Shown: positions 1 through 5,255 of the stretch, piece after piece
Layout: every line of letters starts with the position of its first letter
How positions within the stretch are numbered: position 1 is the stretch's first letter
Assembly (NCBI GenBank): GCA_964433845.1
Contig: CAYSTA010000051.1
Location: 1 to 6,601, forward strand
DNA: 6,601 bases
DNA from: MAG-121220-bin8 sp964433845
GTDB taxonomy: Bacteria; Bacteroidota; Bacteroidia; Flavobacteriales; Flavobacteriaceae
Direction of reading: 5' to 3'
The notes under the pieces: model-generated
Seen by the model: the letters and a program-made list of their open reading frames with translations, nothing else
Database searches by the model: none
Told to the model about the DNA's origin: nothing
Program-made: the position numbers and the translations under genes

Positions 1-2
1 AA

Positions 3-284
3 ATTCCTTATATCCAAATAAATAGTATGTCATACAAATGGGTAGGAGATAAATTTAAATACAAACGATTTTCCTCGCAGATTGAAGAATCTTTCCCTAA
101 TGTCTCAAAGACATGTCCTTATAAAGAACCATTATATGCTGTAGTAACTCTAGATTCAGAACAAGAAATGTTGCATATTGAAGGAAAAAAAACTTCTTTT
201 ATAGCTCCATCACCAAAAGAATTAAAAATCCCTAATGCTGAAAAAATGAATCCAACAATTTCAGAAAGAAATTTAAAAATTTAA
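3..284 (+). CDS. 3' end of an unrecognised gene (5' partial)
   Basis: The frame is open from the left edge to a TAA at 282-284 and gives about 93 residues. The first ATG (position 27) has codons before it with no stop, and there is no evident ribosome site, so this is more likely the C-terminus of a longer protein than a complete 85-residue one. The other two plus frames have stops at 19-21 and 23-25, so a gene start at 27 after another gene cannot be excluded. The visible peptide is polar and lysine-rich, with no membrane segment. It has one beta-like stretch (YAVVTLDSEQEMLHIEG), then a Pro/Lys-rich tail ending in SERNLKI. I recognise no domain or catalytic motif. It runs convergently into the DUF1611 gene, and the two stop codons overlap. 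Confidence 0.6.
   Translation: MPYIQINSMSYKWVGDKFKYKRFSSQIEESFPNVSKTCPYKEPLYAVVTLDSEQEMLHIEGKKTSFIAPSPKELKIPNAEKMNPTISERNLKI
281..284. other. Shared TTAA: overlapping convergent stop codons
   Basis: The plus-strand gene ends with TAA at 282-284, and the DUF1611 gene ends with TAA on the minus strand at 283-281. Both stops lie in one palindromic TTAA, so the genes overlap tail to tail by 4 bp. No intergenic terminator is possible here, so any transcription end lies inside the opposite gene. Confidence 0.75.
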
Positions 285-1309
285 TTTATTGCTAGACCTA
301 GTTTTTCAGGCCCATAACGAACAACATCAGTAACAGGAAGGTTTGTTGAAGATTCTAAAGAATCTACCGCTTTTTTGGCTTCAATTGAGTTTAATTTGGA
401 TGTGTTTAATGAAATCCCCACTACTTTAGCTTTTGGGTAAATTCCACAACTACTAGCTAAAGTTTCATATAGCTTAATTACTTCATTTAAATTAGGAATT
501 TTTATATGCTTATAATCCCTTAAAGCTAAGAAATCTGCACGGTGGCATAGAATCATATGAGTAGCACAACTTCCCCTTAATAATGGTAAACTAGCTGTAC
601 TTCCAGGATTCAATAATGATCCTTGTCCTTCTATAAAAATCCAATCATCATTTGATTTTTGTAAAACCATCTTTTCAACGGCTCCACATGCATGATCGAC
701 TTTATATGCATCAAGAGGAATACCATTTCCTGTTATTGTTATTCCAATCTGCCCTGTTGCTATAAATGAACTTTTTATTTTATTTTCCATTGCCCATTTA
801 TAAATTTCAAGACTCGTTGTCATTTTACCAACAGCCATATCAGTACCAACACACAAAATTCGTTTGTTATTTAATTTAGCAGCTTTTCCACTAGCAATTT
901 CAGGAATAAATTGTGGCACCCTAACATCCCATATCCATTGATTGTCTGTAAGCTTATTTTTATATTTCAAAGACAATGTATCATGAAGACCATTAATTAT
1001 TGAAAGGTTTTTAGATATTGCTTCGTCAATTATTAGAAACCATGATTTTGGAATTTTTCCTCCAGAAGGAGCAATTCCTAAAATAAGGACTTCGGCTCCT
1101 TTTGAAATAGCTAAGTCTAGGCTTCTAACTATAGGAACACTTCTTTCAATAGAAAGGCATTCTTTTGTATTTTTGCCATTATTTTCAGAGTCAATCACGG
1201 CAACAATTTTATTAGGCAAATATCTTAAGACACCTAACCCCATTTTTCCATAATCAGTAGAAAGATGGCCTTCCATATAAATGGCAACCTTTTTATAATC
1301 TTCTAACAT
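281..1309 (-). CDS. dgcN: DUF1611 P-loop protein, DgcN-type (putative D-glutamate N-acetyltransferase)
   Basis: A 342-residue protein, full length for the DUF1611 family. The N-terminal half (about 1-145) is a Rossmann-like domain. The C-terminal half is a P-loop domain with a dethiobiotin-synthetase-like loop GTDMAVGKMTT (155-165). Further family-like blocks are FIATGQIGI (182-190), VDHACGAVEKM (204-214), FIEGQGSLLNPG (225-236), CHRAD (255-259) and DVVRYG (328-333). Characterised DgcN proteins of this family N-acetylate D-glutamate, and the enolase-superfamily partner DgcA then racemises the N-acetyl-D-glutamate. The activity here is inferred from that pairing. The ATG at 1309 lies inside the end of the epimerase gene (7-bp overlap), which implies co-transcription and probably translational coupling. 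The protein has no signal peptide, so it should be cytoplasmic. Family assignment is firm; substrate and gene symbol are tentative. Confidence 0.85.
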   Translation of the reverse strand: MLEDYKKVAIYMEGHLSTDYGKMGLGVLRYLPNKIVAVIDSENNGKNTKECLSIERSVPIVRSLDLAISKGAEVLILGIAPSGGKIPKSWFLIIDEAISKNLSIINGLHDTLSLKYKNKLTDNQWIWDVRVPQFIPEIASGKAAKLNNKRILCVGTDMAVGKMTTSLEIYKWAMENKIKSSFIATGQIGITITGNGIPLDAYKVDHACGAVEKMVLQKSNDDWIFIEGQGSLLNPGSTASLPLLRGSCATHMILCHRADFLALRDYKHIKIPNLNEVIKLYETLASSCGIYPKAKVVGISLNTSKLNSIEAKKAVDSLESSTNLPVTDVVRYGPEKLGLAIN

Positions 1310-2352
1310 AATGGTTCATTTTTTAAAAATCCTCCATGGCCATGCGCTATTCTCGGCATTGTAATTCCATTTATTAAAGAAGCTCCAGAAGCTGGATCGG
1401 GTTCCAAATTATAATGAGAGTCAAGATCAATATGGTCAATTTGTCCTGAAATTGAAGCCCCAGCGGAAATGGAAATGGAAGATTCGCTCATACAGCCTAT
1501 CATTGATTCTAATCCAAATGACTTTGCTGTTGACAAAATTCTTAGACCTTCAGTTATTCCTCCACATTTCATTAATTTTAAATTAACACCATCAACATAT
1601 TCATAATATTTAATAATGTCTTGAGAATAACGACAAGATTCATCAACAAATATTGGAAGTGATCTACTTTTATATAGAGTCTTTAAATCTTTCTCCTTTC
1701 CTTCAACGATAGGTTGTTCAACATAATCACATTTTCTTTTAGATAACCAATCAATCATGTATTTTGCTTCTTCAGTAGTCCAACCTCCATTTGCATCAAC
1801 TCTAAGTTTAATATCATAAGGCTTTATGCTTTCCAGAACTTGGGTATACATAGCTTTATCAGCTTCTAAGCCTTTATTAGATCCTAATTTTACTTTGATA
1901 AATTTTGCTGAACTTCCTTCAAATAAAAGAGGAATTCTTTCTTTAACAGAATTAGGACTCATTATTCCAATTGTAAGGGATGTCTTGGATTTGGGAAGAG
2001 GTAACCCCAGTAGCTGATGAAGAGGCATTTTTGCTTTTTTAGCTTTTAAATCCCATAATGCAATATCTAACCCAGCATATGCACAAGCAGATATCTTCAT
2101 TTCACGGGCAATACGCTCTATTTCATAGATTGATTTATCTTTAATATTTATATCAATCAGTTGTTGAAGTTGTGAAATAATTTCGTTAGTATTTGTTGCT
2201 CCTTCAGTTTTACCAGGAGCAGATTCACCCCAACCTATAAAACCATTTTCTTCAACTCTTACAAAAACATTATAGCTTTCTGAATTTACCCCTCTACTAA
2301 TTTCTAGTGGAAATCTTTTTTTTAATAAAACTTCATGAAAACTAATCTTCAT
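1303..2352 (-). CDS. dgcA: Enolase-superfamily dipeptide epimerase / DgcA-type N-acetyl-glutamate racemase
   Basis: Muconate-lactonising subgroup enolase-superfamily enzyme, 349 residues, likely cytoplasmic. It has an N-terminal capping domain (about 1-120) and a C-terminal barrel. Visible catalytic elements are the KxK base pair K153/K155 (FIKVKLG), metal ligands D186 (LRVDANGGW), E212 (YVEQPI) and D237 (FVDES), and the opposite-face base K259 (VNLKLMKCGG). R20 in the first loop and the DLD motif at 309-311 correspond to the Arg and DxD that bind substrate in L-Ala-D/L-Glu epimerases. Chemistry is therefore 1,1-proton transfer at an alpha carbon. Substrate is either L-Ala-D-Glu-like dipeptides or, given the overlapping DUF1611 gene, N-acetyl-D-glutamate. 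I chose the ATG at 2352; a TTG codon directly before it (2355) would add one residue. The gap to the upstream gene is 66 bp. Confidence 0.85.
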   Translation of the reverse strand: MKISFHEVLLKKRFPLEISRGVNSESYNVFVRVEENGFIGWGESAPGKTEGATNTNEIISQLQQLIDINIKDKSIYEIERIAREMKISACAYAGLDIALWDLKAKKAKMPLHQLLGLPLPKSKTSLTIGIMSPNSVKERIPLLFEGSSAKFIKVKLGSNKGLEADKAMYTQVLESIKPYDIKLRVDANGGWTTEEAKYMIDWLSKRKCDYVEQPIVEGKEKDLKTLYKSRSLPIFVDESCRYSQDIIKYYEYVDGVNLKLMKCGGITEGLRILSTAKSFGLESMIGCMSESSISISAGASISGQIDHIDLDSHYNLEPDPASGASLINGITMPRIAHGHGGFLKNEPLC

Positions 2353-2418
2353 CAAACAAAATATGTGAAAATAAATTTAAATAAACTTTTGCTTATAAAA
2401 TAAATATAATTAGTTTAA

Positions 2419-3684
2419 TTAGTATTTCTTAATTGCAATCTCCTTTACACTTGAAACGAAATGATCTAAATCCTGAAAATTCGTATAAATGTTTGGACTA
2501 ATTCTACATCCTTTTACATTTTCATGATTTATTGCAACAGTAAAGATATTATAGTTATCAAATAATATTTTTTCCAGTTTAGAAGGATCTAAACCTTTAA
2601 TTCCAATATTAGCGATTCCACAACTCCTAAAAGATTCTAATGGTGTATTAATTATCACATTTTTAAAATTTCTTAATTGATCTGACCAATATCTTTGAAT
2701 CTTTCGAAGTCTTTCTTCCTTTCTCTTTATTCCAATCATATCTATGTAATCAATCGCATTGTCTATTGCTAAATCAGTATGAACAGGGTGAGTGCCAATA
2801 TGATTAAGTCTTAAAATATTGTCTTTCTCATTAATGTGAGATCCTAATAATGGCCAAATTTTGGACACTTTAATTTTGGAAACGTAAAGTAACCCCGCAC
2901 CTAAAGGTGTGCTGAGCCATTTATGTAGGCTAGAACCATAATAATCACAATTTAATTCCGAAATATTCACATCAAAATGTCCAATACAATGAGCTCCATC
3001 AACCAATACTTCAACTCCATATTTATGAGCCATATCACATATTTTTCTTACAGGTAAAATATGCCCGGTAATATTGATCATATGACTAACCATAATGAGT
3101 TTAGTCTTTGAAGTAATTTGATCTTCATAAATAGACACTATTTGTTCATCAGAAATTGGATGATTTGGTATTGAAACTATTTTGTTTAAAACCCCATGAC
3201 GTTTTGATACAAGTTTAAACATTTGTTGCATAGCTCCATAATCTTGAGTAGCATAAATTGCTTCATCTCCTTTTTTCCATGGAAATCCGCCAATTATCAA
3301 ATCTAATGACTCGGTTGTATTTCTTGTAATTACAAGCTCGTCATCACTACATCCAACTAATTTTGCAAGACGACCTGCTATTCTTCTATTATCAATTGTT
3401 CTTTTAGTTCTCATATAGTAAGAACCCTCAAAGTTTACAGTTTTTACATGTTCAATGAATTTTTTTAGAGTTGGGTTGGGAATAATATTATAATATCCGT
3501 TTTCTAAATTTATATAATCATTTTTAAGTGAATAATCTTTTCTGATTCTTTTCCAAAATTCCTCATCATTAAGTAAGATTCGTTCGGAATATAAATCCTC
3601 TTCATAATTTTCTAAATCAAATGAAAAGAATGGAGAAATCATTAAAGCATTACCAAAACTTTTTATGAATTCTCTTTTTTTCAT
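2419..3684 (-). CDS. Class V PLP-dependent aminotransferase / isopenicillin-N-epimerase-like protein with Tat-like N-terminus
   Basis: A 421-residue fold-type I PLP enzyme, complete for class V. Visible elements are RNTTESL (121-127, cofactor phosphate region), SHMINITGH (200-208), VDGAH with D229 facing the pyridine nitrogen, the Schiff-base lysine K255 in SSLHKWL, and the C-terminal CRISPNIYTNFQDLD with R394 as probable carboxylate anchor. The best family match is the isopenicillin-N-epimerase-like group, which contains epimerases, lyases and transaminases, so the exact reaction is unknown. The N-terminus MKKREFIKSF resembles a twin-arginine signal with Lys in place of the first Arg. Its hydrophobic part (about 11-22) is short and no clear cleavage site is seen, so export is possible, not shown. 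It lies 34 bp after the symporter gene and 66 bp before the epimerase gene, consistent with one operon. Confidence 0.85.
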   Translation of the reverse strand: MKKREFIKSFGNALMISPFFSFDLENYEEDLYSERILLNDEEFWKRIRKDYSLKNDYINLENGYYNIIPNPTLKKFIEHVKTVNFEGSYYMRTKRTIDNRRIAGRLAKLVGCSDDELVITRNTTESLDLIIGGFPWKKGDEAIYATQDYGAMQQMFKLVSKRHGVLNKIVSIPNHPISDEQIVSIYEDQITSKTKLIMVSHMINITGHILPVRKICDMAHKYGVEVLVDGAHCIGHFDVNISELNCDYYGSSLHKWLSTPLGAGLLYVSKIKVSKIWPLLGSHINEKDNILRLNHIGTHPVHTDLAIDNAIDYIDMIGIKRKEERLRKIQRYWSDQLRNFKNVIINTPLESFRSCGIANIGIKGLDPSKLEKILFDNYNIFTVAINHENVKGCRISPNIYTNFQDLDHFVSSVKEIAIKKY

Positions 3685-3718
3685 AAAACTAAATTTACAA
3701 AACTTTAATTCAATTTAA

Positions 3719-5083
3719 TTATCTGTTAAATTTTAACCAACCTCTTTTTTCCATTTCCTTGTTAACATTAGGAGCTAAAATTAATAGGGCTATCATGTTA
3801 GGAATACACATTAAAGCAAAGGATATATCAATAATTCCTACAACAATATCTACTGTAACTAAAGCTGAAATTATTATACTTAATACATATATATAGTTAT
3901 AATATTTTCCCCACGAAGGTTTTGTCAGAAATCCAAGACATTTTACTCCATAGTATGAATAAGTAAAAAGGGTTGAAATTCCAAAAACAAAAACCATTAT
4001 CATTAGTAATATATCTCCAAATCCAAAAAATAGTGTTCTGAAAGCTTCCAATGTTAATGAAATTCCATTTAAATCATTACCAATATATGCTCCACTTATT
4101 AACACTATAAGTCCTGTAATTGTACAAACAAGAATAGTATCAAAAAAAGGTCCTAACATTGCAACCAAACCTTCATCAGTTCCTAATTTGGTTTGAGATT
4201 GACCATGATACATTGGTGCATTCCCAACTCCACTTTCATTTGAGAAAACAGCTCTTCTTACTCCTAAAATCAAAAGGCCCCAAAAGCCACCTGAAACTAC
4301 AGCATTCAGATTAAATGCTTCATTAAATATTAAAGAAAAAGTTGGAACAATTTTATCAATATTAATCATCAAAATTGTAATTCCAATTGCCAAATAAATT
4401 ACAACCATTATTGGCACTAAACTAGAGCTTACTTTAACAATTGAATTAAGTCCTCCAAAAATTACAAATGATGTAATTATGGCAAGAGATATACCAAAAA
4501 TTAATTTCCAATTAAAATCTCCAATATTTAACAGTTCTCTAGAAGGCTCTACAACACTTACAAAAGTTTCCGTTAATTGATTAGCAGTAAAAGCTGGTAA
4601 TACTCCAAAAAGCCCTGCAATTGAAAACCATATAGCCATTGGTTTTCCCCATTTTTTTATTCCATTTGTCATATAGTACATTGGCCCTCCTAGAGGAGTG
4701 CCATCACTATTGTAAGTCCTAATATTTACAGCTAAAGAACAAGAATAAAATTTAATTATAGAACCAATAATTGCTGTTAACCACATCCATACTAAAACTC
4801 CAGGTCCACCCATATGAATTGCAATAGCTACACCAGAAATATTTCCTAAACCAACAGTAGCGGCTAAAACAGCAGAAAGTGCTTGAAACCTAGAAATTCC
4901 GACATTATCATCTTTACTAAATAAAAGCCTAAAAGAATCTTTAATTTTTAATATAGGATAACCTCTTGAATAAATAGTTAAATAAATCCCCCCCCCAATA
5001 ACTAGGAATAGCATAATCCACTCTAAAGGTGCTATAAGATTATCTAAAACTATTTGAAATTTTTCAAGAAATTTAACTGTCAT
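3719..5083 (-). CDS. Alanine/glycine:cation symporter (AGCS) family protein
   Basis: A 454-residue inner-membrane carrier of the AGCS family (TC 2.A.25, LeuT-like fold), normal in length. Such proteins import Gly and L- or D-Ala with Na+ (or H+). About eleven hydrophobic segments are visible, the first at roughly 20-38 and the last at 418-438, followed by a basic cytoplasmic-looking tail. Family signatures are AATVGLGNISGVA (74-86), GGPMYYM (132-138), SNESGVGNAP (281-290, normally ANEAGLGSAP-like) and GPFFDTILVCTITGL (311-325). It is the first gene of the minus-strand set and probably supplies substrate to the enzymes that follow. Codons 30-32 are GGG GGG GGG, forming a run of nine G on the coding strand, odd in so A+T-rich a gene. 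Exact substrate cannot be read from sequence. No convincing promoter was found upstream. Confidence 0.92.
   Translation of the reverse strand: MTVKFLEKFQIVLDNLIAPLEWIMLFLVIGGGIYLTIYSRGYPILKIKDSFRLLFSKDDNVGISRFQALSAVLAATVGLGNISGVAIAIHMGGPGVLVWMWLTAIIGSIIKFYSCSLAVNIRTYNSDGTPLGGPMYYMTNGIKKWGKPMAIWFSIAGLFGVLPAFTANQLTETFVSVVEPSRELLNIGDFNWKLIFGISLAIITSFVIFGGLNSIVKVSSSLVPIMVVIYLAIGITILMINIDKIVPTFSLIFNEAFNLNAVVSGGFWGLLILGVRRAVFSNESGVGNAPMYHGQSQTKLGTDEGLVAMLGPFFDTILVCTITGLIVLISGAYIGNDLNGISLTLEAFRTLFFGFGDILLMIMVFVFGISTLFTYSYYGVKCLGFLTKPSWGKYYNYIYVLSIIISALVTVDIVVGIIDISFALMCIPNMIALLILAPNVNKEMEKRGWLKFNR
4988..4996 (-). repeat. G9 homopolymer tract within the symporter gene
   Basis: Nine consecutive C on the plus strand, read as nine G on the coding strand. 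It falls exactly on codons 30-32 (Gly-Gly-Gly) at the end of the first membrane segment. Small residues at this place are normal for AGCS proteins, so the peptide is not odd, but the use of GGG three times is. Gain or loss of one base would truncate the protein early. It could be a slippage (phase-variation) site or a sequencing/assembly length error; the open frame argues that nine is a correct length. Confidence 0.9.
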
Positions 5084-5184
5084 AAATAAAGTATCTAATT
5101 ATTTATAATATTCTAATTAAATATATTGATTAAGACCAAAAAATTGGAATTAAATAATCAAAATTTTAATAAAAATATTGTTTG

Positions 5185-5215
5185 TTTGGATATTTACGAT
5201 AATTTATTATGTTTA
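5185..5215 (+). promoter_or_regulatory. Candidate Bacteroidota-type promoter for the sulfatase
   Basis: TTTG at 5185-5188 is followed, after 19 bases, by TATGTTTA at 5208-5215. This matches the Bacteroidota consensus (-33 TTTG, -7 TAnnTTTG) with one mismatch in the -7 element. Transcription would start near 5221-5223 and leave a leader of about 34 nt before the ATG at 5256. Such short motifs arise by chance in A+T-rich DNA, so this is tentative. I found no equally good element on the minus strand for the divergent symporter gene. Confidence 0.4.
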
Positions 5216-5238
5216 CATGGTATGGGTACACGAAAATT

Positions 5239-5252
5239 AGTTTAATTAAACT
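5239..5252. promoter_or_regulatory. Perfect 14-bp palindrome upstream of the sulfatase start
   Basis: AGTTTAATTAAACT is a perfect inverted repeat with no spacer, ending three bases before the ATG at 5256. It lies downstream of the candidate promoter, inside the predicted leader and over the place where a ribosome would bind. It could be an operator for a dimeric regulator or a chance A+T palindrome. The symmetry is certain; the function is inference. Confidence 0.35.
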
Positions 5253-5255
5253 GTT

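Larger units (their letters stand above)
281..5083 (-). other. Probable four-gene operon: symporter, PLP enzyme, epimerase, DUF1611
   Basis: Four same-strand genes are separated by 34 bp and 66 bp, and the last pair overlaps by 7 bp. Neither gap holds a GC-rich hairpin with a T-run, nor a good promoter match. The order of transcription is symporter, class V PLP enzyme, epimerase, DUF1611. Products suggest uptake and stereochemical conversion of amino acids or small peptides. The 66-bp gap could still hide a weak internal promoter. Confidence 0.7.

Noticed and set aside
1826..2017. A 63-codon plus-strand open frame
   Set aside because: It lies wholly antisense within the epimerase gene, whose catalytic residues are intact in that stretch, and its peptide resembles no known protein.
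2353..2418. Terminator or internal promoter between the PLP enzyme and the epimerase
   Set aside because: No stable hairpin and no properly spaced promoter pair was found; the gap is simply A+T-rich.
5136..5147. CCAA-AAAA-TTGG inverted repeat in the divergent gap
   Set aside because: The arms are only 4 bp and do not extend, so it is easily explained by chance in A+T-rich DNA.
5084..5184. Possible promoter for the minus-strand operon (for example TATATTTA or ATTTTTTG read on the minus strand)
   Set aside because: No -7-like element here has a TTG at an acceptable 17-23 base spacing, so I could not support a specific promoter.
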